5,168 nt of DNA, taken from NCBI GenBank assembly GCA_027457205.1, contig DAIDTM010000223.1, forward strand, positions 1-5,168, read 5' to 3'. Source of the stretch: Anaerolineae bacterium. GTDB lineage: Bacteria; Chloroflexota; Anaerolineae; UBA4142. The notes beneath the pieces are model-generated. The model was not told where the DNA came from and searched no databases. It saw only the letters and a list, made by a program, of their open reading frames with translations. The first letter of the stretch is position 1; each line of letters starts with the position of its first letter. Positions 1-5,168 of the stretch are shown here, in pieces. A program made the position numbers and the translations under genes.

Positions 1-80
1 GAATTCCGCTTGAAAAGAATAATATCACTACCGGCGTGCGGCTGTAGCGATTGGCGATGAGGGAAAGCGTCAATTTGCCA

Positions 81-1082
81 ATGATACCCATCATCCAGAC
101 TGTCAACCTCTCCAAAGTTTTCCGAGAGCCGCGCAAAGACCCCGGCGTCGCCGGCGCGGTCAAGGCGCTGTTCCGCCCGCGCTTTGATGCCAAGGTCGCG
201 GTGGACGGCATCAGTTTCGCGGTCGAGCCAGGCGAGATCGTCGGCTATATCGGCGTGAACGGCGCGGGCAAGTCCACCACGATCAAAATGCTCACCGGCA
301 TCCTCGTTCCCACCAGCGGCGAGGTGCGCGTGCTGGGACGCGATCCGCACCGCGAGCGCGTCGCGAACGCGCGCGAGATCGGCGTCGTGTTCGGGCAGCG
401 CACGCAGTTGTGGTGGGACCTCGCCTTCATCGAATCGCTCAACCTCGTCGCCAAGATTTACGAAGTCGAGCCAACGCGCTACAAGCAACTGCTCGACCAG
501 TTCAGCGAAATCCTGGAATTGCAAGACCTGCTGCACGTCCCGATCCGCAACATGTCGCTCGGACAAAAGATGCGCGCCGAACTCGCCGCCACGCTCATCC
601 ACGAGCCGCGCATCGTCTATCTCGACGAGCCGACGATTGGGTTAGACCTCATCGTCAAAGACCGCATCCGCGAATTCATCAAGCATCAGAACCGCGACAA
701 GGGCACGACCGTCATCCTGACGACGCACGACCTCGGCGACATCGAAGAGCTGTGCCAGCGCGTGATTATCATCGACGCCGGCAGACTGATTTACGATGGT
801 CCGCTCAGCACGATCAAGGAGCGCTTTGGCAAGTACCGCGAGATCACGTTCCAATTAGCGAAATGCGACTGCACGCTCCAACCGCCTATCGGCGCAGAAA
901 TTGTCGCGCGGGAGGAACGCCAGGTCACGCTGCGCTTTGACCGAACTCTCACCACCGCGAGCCAGGTCGCGGCATCGGCGATGAGTCAGATCGAGGTCGC
1001 CGATTTTTCACTGTCCGAGCCGGACTTGGCGTCCATCGTCAAGCAGATTTACAACGGCGCGCTGGAGCAGGTGACGGTATGA
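81..1082 (+). CDS. ABC-2 type exporter, ATP-binding subunit (COG4586-like)
   Basis: This is the cytoplasmic ATPase that powers the export pump formed with the two permeases downstream. Counting from the ATG at 81 (333 aa), it has a Walker A GVNGAGKST at 58-66 with catalytic Lys64, a Q-loop Gln106, a signature SLGQK at 159-163, a Walker B ending in Asp182-Glu183, a D-loop GLD and an H-loop His216. The SLGQK signature and the following TIGLD are, from memory, usual in the COG4586 family. The C-terminal ~100 residues form a short accessory domain. The start is uncertain. An in-frame TAG at 45-47 limits it to TTG 51, ATG 57 or ATG 81, and none has a well-placed Shine-Dalgarno. I chose 81 because the protein then begins about ten residues before NLSKVF, as relatives do. 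The gene overlaps the next one by ATGA. Related Synechocystis transporters have been linked to viologen resistance, but the substrate here is unknown. Confidence 0.93.
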   Translation: MIPIIQTVNLSKVFREPRKDPGVAGAVKALFRPRFDAKVAVDGISFAVEPGEIVGYIGVNGAGKSTTIKMLTGILVPTSGEVRVLGRDPHRERVANAREIGVVFGQRTQLWWDLAFIESLNLVAKIYEVEPTRYKQLLDQFSEILELQDLLHVPIRNMSLGQKMRAELAATLIHEPRIVYLDEPTIGLDLIVKDRIREFIKHQNRDKGTTVILTTHDLGDIEELCQRVIIIDAGRLIYDGPLSTIKERFGKYREITFQLAKCDCTLQPPIGAEIVAREERQVTLRFDRTLTTASQVAASAMSQIEVADFSLSEPDLASIVKQIYNGALEQVTV

Positions 1083-1891
1083 TTCAGTCGCTTCGCCGCC
1101 AAGCCAAGATCTACGGCGCGATTGCCGCGATGGTGCCGAAAGAGTATTCGGCGTACAGCATCTGGGTGTGGATGCAGTTCATCGTCCAGATTCTATCGAT
1201 GATGATCTTTGTCTATTTCTGGCGCGCGGTTTACGCGGACACTCGCACGCTCGGCGGCTTGGATTTGCAGCAGACGATCAATTACATTCTGCTCGCGCAA
1301 ATCTTGATGCCGATTGTCGAAACGCGCCTGATCTTTCAATTCGGCTTTATGGTCAGGAACGGCGGCGTCGCCGTCGAATTGCTGCGCCCGCTCGATTTCC
1401 AGGGTCGCTTTTTCATCGAGAATCTCGCGGGGCTGGGCGTCTTTGCGATTGAAAAACTGCCGCTGCTCTTGGTCGCTGTTGTCTTTTTCGGTTTACAATT
1501 GCCGACCGATCCGCTGGTCTGGATCGTATTTCTGATTTCGCTGACGCTGGGCGCGAGCATCCTTTTTCTTTTCGATTGGATTTTCGCATCGCTGGCGTTC
1601 TACAGCACCGAGACGTGGGGGCTGTCCGTCGTACGCATCGGCGTCGCGACGTTTTTCAGCGGCGCGCTCGTGCCGCTGACGATGATGCCGACTTGGCTGC
1701 AAGATGTTGCCGCCGCGCTGCCGTTCGCGCAGACGATTTTTGTGCCGGTGTCGTTCCTCAGCGGCATCACGCCGATAGCGAACGCGCTGCAAGTGTGGCT
1801 CGTGCAGCTCGCATGGCTCGCCGGACGGTTGGTTTTGTCGGGCTGGGTCTTTAGGCGCGGGGTCCGTGAAGTGACGGTGCAAGGCGGTTGA
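1079..1891 (+). CDS. ABC-2 family exporter permease, first subunit (COG4587-like)
   Basis: This is an integral membrane subunit of the exporter, 270 aa, with about six hydrophobic segments near residues 28-48, 66-86, 111-138, 146-175, 186-204 and 236-256. Its basic, amphipathic N-terminus (SLRRQAK) fits the cytoplasmic coupling region of ABC-2 permeases. Two family-like stretches stand out. One is the loop GGVAVELLRPLDF at 95-107. The other is the segment from about 194 to 229, with SGALVPL, a Pro-Thr-Trp-Leu turn, then LPF and SFLSG. The start ATG overlaps the TGA of the ATPase gene (ATGA), and GGAG at 1064-1067 gives a Shine-Dalgarno, so translation is probably coupled. Family assignment (PF06182-type ABC-2 permease) is from recalled motifs. 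The exported compound is not predictable. Confidence 0.9.
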   Translation: MIQSLRRQAKIYGAIAAMVPKEYSAYSIWVWMQFIVQILSMMIFVYFWRAVYADTRTLGGLDLQQTINYILLAQILMPIVETRLIFQFGFMVRNGGVAVELLRPLDFQGRFFIENLAGLGVFAIEKLPLLLVAVVFFGLQLPTDPLVWIVFLISLTLGASILFLFDWIFASLAFYSTETWGLSVVRIGVATFFSGALVPLTMMPTWLQDVAAALPFAQTIFVPVSFLSGITPIANALQVWLVQLAWLAGRLVLSGWVFRRGVREVTVQGG

Positions 1892-1894
1892 TCG

Positions 1895-2683
1895 ATGAAA
1901 CGCTACGCTGCGCTGTACTGGTATTTTCTCTTGCAGCGTTTCAAGATTCTGATGGAGTACCGCGTCAACTTTTTGATCGGCGCGTCGTCGACGGTCATCT
2001 TGCAGATTGCCGGGCTGCTGACGATTTGGGTCATTATGTCGCAGGTGCCAAACCTGAATGGCTGGAATCTCAACGAAATTCTGCTGGTCTACGGTCTACT
2101 TACGCTGTCCAAATCGATCACGCACATGTTCGCCGATAATCTGTGGACGATTGGGCAGGACTATATTCGCTCCGGCGACTTTGACCGCTTCTTGGTCCGC
2201 CCGATCGATCCGCTCTTTCACTTGCTCGCCGACCGGTTTTGTCACGACGGCATTGGCAACTTTCTCATCGGCGCGGGATTGGTCGCGGTATCGACCGCCG
2301 CGCTCGGCATCGCGTGGACGCCGCTGAACTTGCTGTACGTCGTCATCGCGGTCGCCAGCGGCGGCGCGATTTTTATCGCGCTGAATCTGATCACCGCGAC
2401 GAGCGCGTTCTGGATCGTCCAATCGATTCCAGTGACGCAGATCATTTTCAACACGCACGAGTTCGCCAAGTATCCGCTGACGATCTACCCGCGCGCCATC
2501 GGCTTGCTGATGACCTGGCTCATTCCGTACGGCTTTGCGTCGTTCTACCCGGCGAGTTATATTCTCGGACGCGACGTCGGCGCGCTGGCGTGGATGGGAC
2601 CGATTGTCGCGGTGGTGTTGCTCGTCGTTGGTTATCGCGTCTGGCTGTTCGGCTTGCGGCACTATGCCAGCACCGGGTCGTAA
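1895..2683 (+). CDS. ABC-2 family exporter permease, second subunit (COG3694-like)
   Basis: This is the second, non-identical membrane subunit of the exporter, 262 aa. It opens with an aromatic amphipathic stretch (MKRYAALYWYFLLQRFK) and has about six membrane segments near 26-48, 61-78, 118-140, 145-170, 199-220 and 232-253. Recognisable marks are IRSGDFDRFLVRPIDPLF at 91-108, which parallels the ELLRPLD loop of the other permease, and a conserved-looking stretch at 188-226 (HEFAKYPLTIYP, then IPYGFASFYPA). It starts 3 bases after the upstream stop, with AAGGCGG at 1881-1887 as ribosome binding site inside the end of the previous gene. An ATPase followed by two different permeases of this kind is the usual layout for the group, so a heteromeric pump is inferred. 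An out-of-frame ATG-less reading beginning at 1888 is a shadow of this gene. Confidence 0.9.
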   Translation: MKRYAALYWYFLLQRFKILMEYRVNFLIGASSTVILQIAGLLTIWVIMSQVPNLNGWNLNEILLVYGLLTLSKSITHMFADNLWTIGQDYIRSGDFDRFLVRPIDPLFHLLADRFCHDGIGNFLIGAGLVAVSTAALGIAWTPLNLLYVVIAVASGGAIFIALNLITATSAFWIVQSIPVTQIIFNTHEFAKYPLTIYPRAIGLLMTWLIPYGFASFYPASYILGRDVGALAWMGPIVAVVLLVVGYRVWLFGLRHYASTGS

Positions 2684-2692
2684 AAGTTTCAA

Positions 2693-2772
2693 TGTCATTC
2701 TGAGGAGCCCCGAAGGGGCGACGAAGAATCTCATTGCCAGAAATGAGATTCTTCGCTGCGCTCAGAATGACA
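2693..2772. repeat. Composite palindromic repeat: two unequal inverted copies of one unit
   Basis: The outer arms TGTCATTCTGAG (2693-2704) and CTCAGAATGACA (2761-2772) match perfectly over 12 bp. Inner arms CGAAGAATCTCATT (2722-2735) and its complement (2742-2755) match over 14 bp around a 6-base loop, GCCAGA. Between outer and inner arm the left copy carries its own small hairpin, GCCCC-GAA-GGGGC (2707-2719), whereas the right copy has only CTGCG (2756-2760). The element is therefore two variants of one unit placed head to head, not a simple mirror. I recall such TGTCATTCTGAG...CGAAGAATCT units as common dispersed repeats in several bacterial phyla. It fills most of the gap between permease and prenyltransferase. 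The RNA could form a strong hairpin, but no T-run follows, so it is not a canonical intrinsic terminator. Confidence 0.9.
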
Positions 2773-2776
2773 GACC

Positions 2777-2780
2777 GAGG
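2777..2780 (+). promoter_or_regulatory. Ribosome binding site fixing the prenyltransferase start
   Basis: GAGG ends 4 bases before the ATG at 2785. It begins 4 bases after the repeat element ends and is the only plausible Shine-Dalgarno among the in-frame starts TTG 2734, ATG 2743, ATG 2767 and ATG 2785. It therefore argues against starts lying inside the repeat. The spacing is slightly short. Confidence 0.6.
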
Positions 2781-2784
2781 ACTT

Positions 2785-3636
2785 ATGGTATTCCTGCGCC
2801 TGTTGCAGGATTATTGGCTCATGATCCACCCGTTTCCCGTGATGATGGTCATCACGCTGGCAACGGTTCTTGCGGTCGCAACCGCGCGCGAGGCGACTGA
2901 CTTGTCACGGCTAGTTCGCGCGATCGCCGCGCTCTTCTTCTCGCAAGTCGTCGTTGGAATCTCGAACGATTTGCATGACCGCGTTCTGGACGCGCAAGGG
3001 CAGCCGTGGAAGCCGCTAGCGCGCGGCATCGTCACGCCGAACGAAGCACGCACGCTGATCGCGCTCGCGTTCGCGCTGATGCTGGTGTTCGCGATTCCGC
3101 TCGGACCGGTCATTGTCTTGCTCGCGCTGCTCGGCACATTCGCCGGCATCCTTTACAATTTTTGGCTGCGCGGCACGCCGTTCAGTTGGTTCCCGTACGT
3201 ACTCGGCTTTGTCACGCTGCCAATTTTCGTCTGGGTAAGCATGGCGCGCTTCGACGCGCGGCAACTCGTTCTCGTGCCGATTGGACTGCCGCTGCTCGTC
3301 GGTGTCCATCTCGCGCAAACGCTGCCGGACACCGAGACCGATCGCGCGCTTGGCGTGCGCGGGCTTGCGGTGACACTTGGACGCGCGCGCGGTGTTCTGA
3401 CTGTTTGGAGCGCGCTCATCGGCGCGCAGATGCTTGCGCTCGTCACCGCGCTCGCGCTCAATTCAAATCTTGAAATCGTCCTATTCGCCCTCGGCGCGTC
3501 GTTCGCGCTTGTCGCCGCGAGTATCGCGCTGTACCATCGCGCGCCAACCTCGGCGACGCTGCGTGCGCTCTTTCGCCTCGTCGCGCCCAGCGCGGTGATT
3601 CTCGTCGCGGGATGGCTCGCGGCGTTGAAAATGTAG
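2785..3636 (+). CDS. UbiA-family membrane prenyltransferase
   Basis: This is an integral membrane enzyme expected to transfer a polyprenyl group from its diphosphate to an acceptor, with Mg2+ bound by two Asp-rich motifs. Length is 283 aa with about nine hydrophobic helices, usual for UbiA. The first Asp motif is NDLHDRVLD at 61-69 (Asn61, Asp62, Asp65, Asp69), followed by WKPLARG with Lys76. The second is DTETD at 182-186, followed by RGLAVTLG. The N-terminal YWLMIHPFPV at 10-19 is the usual family opening and supports the ATG at 2785. Upstream in-frame starts would add residues read from the palindromic repeat, such as MRFFAALRMT. The stop TAG (3634-3636) lies inside another repeat. No menaquinone, tocopherol, chlorophyll, haem or archaeal-lipid gene is adjacent, so the acceptor is unknown. 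It lies 101 bases after the exporter operon, and no promoter is evident between them. Confidence 0.9.
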   Translation: MVFLRLLQDYWLMIHPFPVMMVITLATVLAVATAREATDLSRLVRAIAALFFSQVVVGISNDLHDRVLDAQGQPWKPLARGIVTPNEARTLIALAFALMLVFAIPLGPVIVLLALLGTFAGILYNFWLRGTPFSWFPYVLGFVTLPIFVWVSMARFDARQLVLVPIGLPLLVGVHLAQTLPDTETDRALGVRGLAVTLGRARGVLTVWSALIGAQMLALVTALALNSNLEIVLFALGASFALVAASIALYHRAPTSATLRALFRLVAPSAVILVAGWLAALKM

Positions 3637-3686
3637 GGTCGATCCTACGTGATCGCCCTGGGCAGCCACATAGGGCTGCCATCTAC
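3633..3686. repeat. Cloverleaf-type palindromic element between genes
   Basis: Outer arms GTAG (3633-3636) and CTAC (3683-3686) enclose two hairpins. One is CGATC-ctacgt-GATCG (3640-3655, 5-bp stem). The other is GGCAGCC-acatag-GGCTGCC (3661-3680, 7-bp stem, 6-base loop). An alternative first fold pairs GTAGG (3633-3637) with CCTAC (3644-3648). The layout resembles dispersed intergenic repeats of the GTAGGG...CCCTAC kind that I recall from Chloroflexota and metagenomic contigs, here probably a diverged copy. It contains the UbiA stop codon and ends exactly where the next ribosome binding site begins. No T-run follows the stems, so a terminator role is unsupported. Confidence 0.65.
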
Positions 3687-3690
3687 GGAG
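3687..3690 (+). promoter_or_regulatory. Ribosome binding site fixing the zinc-ribbon protein start
   Basis: GGAG sits 8 bases before the ATG at 3699, a good distance. It selects this start over an in-frame alternative at 3612, which would begin inside the prenyltransferase gene and be read through the repeat element. Confidence 0.7.
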
Positions 3691-3698
3691 AACAAAAC

Positions 3699-4232
3699 AT
3701 GTTTGGCAGAAGACGCTGGGCGCCGCTTGCGCCCGCCGTGTTGGCGACGATTGCGAAAGCAAATCAGTTGATCGCGAGCAATCACGCCGATCAAGCCGCG
3801 CCGATGCTGGCGCAGCTGGCGCAAGATTTGGAAGGACGCGGGCGCGCGCGTCCTGCCGCGAACCTGCACGCGGAGGCGGCGCACGCCTACGCGGCAAGCC
3901 GAAACGAATCCGCCGCGCTGGCGCAGGCGCGCGCGGCATTGAACCAATTTCTTCAACTCCAGATGGCGCGGCGCGTACCGACATTCTACGGCAACATCAC
4001 GCGCAAACTGCGCGCCAACGGAATGTCGGCGGCAGCGGATACGCTGCAAAAAGAATTTGGCGACAAGGTCAAACCGTTCGAGAAATTCAGGTCCGCTTCG
4101 CCCGCGCAAGGCAGGCGGCTGCCGGCGAATTGCCCGCACTGCGGCGCGGCAGCGCGGAGCGACGAGGTGGATTGGATCGACGGGCAGAGCGCCGAGTGCG
4201 CGTATTGCGGCGGCGTGATTCAAACCAAATAG
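3699..4232 (+). CDS. Helical protein with C-terminal zinc ribbon, function unknown
   Basis: This 177-aa protein has two parts. Residues ~11-125 look all-helical, rich in Ala, Gln and Leu, with repeating helix pairs (about 12-48, 52-90 and 93-120) reminiscent of TPR-like folds. Residues 145-170 form a zinc ribbon: CPHCG at 145-149 and CAYCG at 167-171, with 18 residues between the pairs and an acidic DEVDWIDGQSAEC-type stretch before the second. The basic start MFGRRRW is not a signal peptide, so the protein is probably cytoplasmic. A ribbon following helical repeats suggests a binding or scaffold role rather than catalysis, but that is inference. I recall similar C-terminal ribbons in uncharacterised Anaerolineae proteins and know no assigned function. 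Its stop TAG is 9 bases from the aldolase start and shares bases with that gene's ribosome binding site, so the two are probably co-transcribed. Confidence 0.8.
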   Translation: MFGRRRWAPLAPAVLATIAKANQLIASNHADQAAPMLAQLAQDLEGRGRARPAANLHAEAAHAYAASRNESAALAQARAALNQFLQLQMARRVPTFYGNITRKLRANGMSAAADTLQKEFGDKVKPFEKFRSASPAQGRRLPANCPHCGAAARSDEVDWIDGQSAECAYCGGVIQTK

Positions 4233-4236
4233 AGGA
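4231..4236 (+). promoter_or_regulatory. Ribosome binding site overlapping an upstream stop codon
   Basis: AGAGGA shares its first two bases with the TAG stop (4230-4232) of the zinc-ribbon gene, and its GAGG core lies 6 bases before the ATG at 4242. This fixes the aldolase start and places both genes on one transcript with possible translational coupling. Confidence 0.7.
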
Positions 4237-4241
4237 TTGAG

Positions 4242-5138
4242 ATGGCGCTTAAACTCGAAGGCGTGTTCCCACCAATTCCGACGCCGTTTGACGCGGACGG
4301 AAATCTTTTGCTCGACAAACTCAAATCGAACATCGTGCTGTGGAACAAGACCGGCTTGCACGGCTACGTCGTGCTTGGCTCGAACGGCGAAGCGGTGATG
4401 CTGACCGATGCGGAACGCGCCGCGCTGTGGCAAGCCGCACGCGACGCGATCCCGCGCGACAAGCTCTTCCTCGCCGGCGCGGGCGTCGAATCGACGCGCA
4501 ACTGCATCGCGCTCGCCAAGCGCGCGGCGGAACTCGGCGCGGACGCGGCGATGTTCGTCACACCAAATTACTACAAGGCGGAGATGAAGCCGCCGGCGCT
4601 GATCAATCACTATCGCGCCATCGCGGACGCATCACCGATTCCGGTCATTCTCTACAACATGCCCGTAGCGACCGGCATTGACCTCGACGCGGCGACGGTC
4701 ATCGCGCTCGCCGAGCATCCGAACATCGTCGGCATCAAGGACAGCAGCGGCAACGTCGCGAAATTCGGCGACATCGTTCGCGCCGTGCGCTCCGACTTTT
4801 CCGTGATCGCGGGATCGGGCAGTTACTTGTATCCAGCGCTGTGCGTCGGCGCGAAAGGCGCGGTTGCCGCGCTGGCGAACGTCGCGCCGCGCGAATGTCT
4901 GGCGATGTACGATGCGTTCCACGCCGGGCGGCATGACGACGCGCGCGCGCTGCAGCTGAAGATGATCCCCCTGAACGCCGCCGTCACGACACGCTGGAAT
5001 ATTCCCGGTTTGAAAGCCGCGCTGGAAGAATTGCATCAAGGATATTACGGCGGCGCGCCGCGCCTGCCGCTCCGTCCACTCGGTGACGACGACCGCCACG
5101 CGCTGAGACAGATGATGCAGGACGCGAGAATAATCTGA
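4242..5138 (+). CDS. DapA-superfamily aldolase, 4-hydroxy-2-oxoglutarate aldolase (HOGA1)-like
   Basis: This is a class I lyase with a TIM-barrel fold, 298 aa, full length for the family. The Schiff-base lysine is Lys166 in IVGIKDSSG (162-170). The barrel tyrosine is Tyr138 in ILYNMP, and Tyr110/Tyr111 lie in TPNYY (107-111). The substrate-carboxylate loop reads GSNGE (46-50), not the GTTGE of dihydrodipicolinate synthase. Where E. coli DapA has Arg138 (YNVPSRTG), which binds the semialdehyde carboxylate, this protein has Ala143 (YNMPVATG). Recalled human HOGA1 shares GSNGE, the LAG-G-EST stretch (77-85), GADAAM, TP-YY with the same spacing, SPIPV, HPNIVG-KDS and the PNAAVT-R-type C-terminal stretch (here PLNAAVTTRWNIPGLK). 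The likely reaction is cleavage of 4-hydroxy-2-oxoglutarate to pyruvate and glyoxylate. Other sugar-acid aldolases of the superfamily remain possible. No proline-catabolic gene is in view. Confidence 0.85.
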   Translation: MALKLEGVFPPIPTPFDADGNLLLDKLKSNIVLWNKTGLHGYVVLGSNGEAVMLTDAERAALWQAARDAIPRDKLFLAGAGVESTRNCIALAKRAAELGADAAMFVTPNYYKAEMKPPALINHYRAIADASPIPVILYNMPVATGIDLDAATVIALAEHPNIVGIKDSSGNVAKFGDIVRAVRSDFSVIAGSGSYLYPALCVGAKGAVAALANVAPRECLAMYDAFHAGRHDDARALQLKMIPLNAAVTTRWNIPGLKAALEELHQGYYGGAPRLPLRPLGDDDRHALRQMMQDARII

Positions 5139-5168
5139 TTGCAAATTTCAGATTGCAGATTTCAGATT
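5137..5168. repeat. Heptamer tandem repeat, cut by the window edge
   Basis: Four 7-base units, GATTGCA, AATTTCA, GATTGCA and GATTTCA, followed by GATT, run to the end of the window. They also read as a 14-base unit repeated a little over twice. The first unit begins inside the TGA stop of the aldolase gene (5136-5138). It is AT-rich, unlike the genes beside it. The array may continue beyond the window. Confidence 0.8.

Noticed and set aside
10..25. Possible promoter: TTGAAA (10-15) and TAATAT (20-25)
   Set aside because: The boxes are only 4 bases apart, far from the usual 16-18, so they cannot act together. A promoter may lie upstream of the window. Nothing else was seen in bases 1-80.
555..569. 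ABC signature SLGQK instead of LSGGQ, as a possible defect
   Set aside because: This variant is usual in the COG4586-type ATPases I recall, and all other catalytic motifs are intact.
410..940. 176-aa open frame in another + frame inside the ATPase gene
   Set aside because: The ATPase frame carries every ABC motif. This frame is Arg/His-rich and has no motif.
2096..2734. 212-aa open frame on the minus strand
   Set aside because: It lies opposite the second permease and starts in the palindromic repeat; its charged Arg/Asp-rich composition is that of an antisense shadow.
2722..2755. 14-bp hairpin as an intrinsic terminator of the exporter operon
   Set aside because: The stem is strong but is followed by GCTGCGCTC rather than a T-run, and it is part of a larger repeat element.
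3661..3680. 7-bp GC-rich hairpin as a terminator after the prenyltransferase
   Set aside because: It is followed by ATCTACGG with no T-run, and it sits within a cloverleaf-like repeat that ends at the next ribosome binding site.
3645..4610. 321-aa open frame on the minus strand across the zinc-ribbon and aldolase genes
   Set aside because: It spans two well-supported + strand genes and a repeat, has an Arg-rich composition with no recognisable motif, and fits an antisense shadow of GC-rich codons.

Overview
This window is GC-rich bacterial DNA, about 60% GC by eye. It carries six genes, all on the + strand, with almost no spacer. The gene content, the zinc-ribbon protein type and the dispersed palindromic repeats look like the Chloroflexota (Anaerolineae-like) genomes I know. 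That placement is recalled likeness, not a search result.

Bases 81-2683 form one tight operon for an ABC-2 type exporter: an ATPase (COG4586-like), a six-helix permease (COG4587-like) and a second, different permease (COG3694-like). The first two overlap by 4 bases (ATGA) and the third starts 3 bases after the second ends. Together they should make a heteromeric efflux pump, one permease of each kind over a pair of ATPases. The substrate cannot be read from the sequence.

A palindromic element (2693-2772) follows, built from two unequal inverted copies of one repeat unit. It runs almost up to the ribosome binding site of a UbiA-family membrane prenyltransferase (2785-3636). The stop codon of that gene lies inside a second, unrelated palindromic element (3633-3686) that can fold as a cloverleaf. 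This element in turn ends at the ribosome binding site of a small helical protein with a C-terminal zinc ribbon (3699-4232). Nine bases further on begins a DapA-superfamily lyase (4242-5138). Its active site reads like 4-hydroxy-2-oxoglutarate aldolase (HOGA1) rather than dihydrodipicolinate synthase. A heptamer tandem repeat begins at its stop codon and runs to the window edge.

The exporter genes are a clear functional unit, and the zinc-ribbon and aldolase genes are probably co-transcribed. No shared pathway joins exporter, prenyltransferase and aldolase on the evidence here. No RNA gene, CRISPR array, transposase, convincing promoter or canonical intrinsic terminator was seen. I see no undescribed multi-gene system. 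The most unusual content is the repeats, one of a different type at each loosely spaced gene boundary, each abutting or overlapping start or stop signals.
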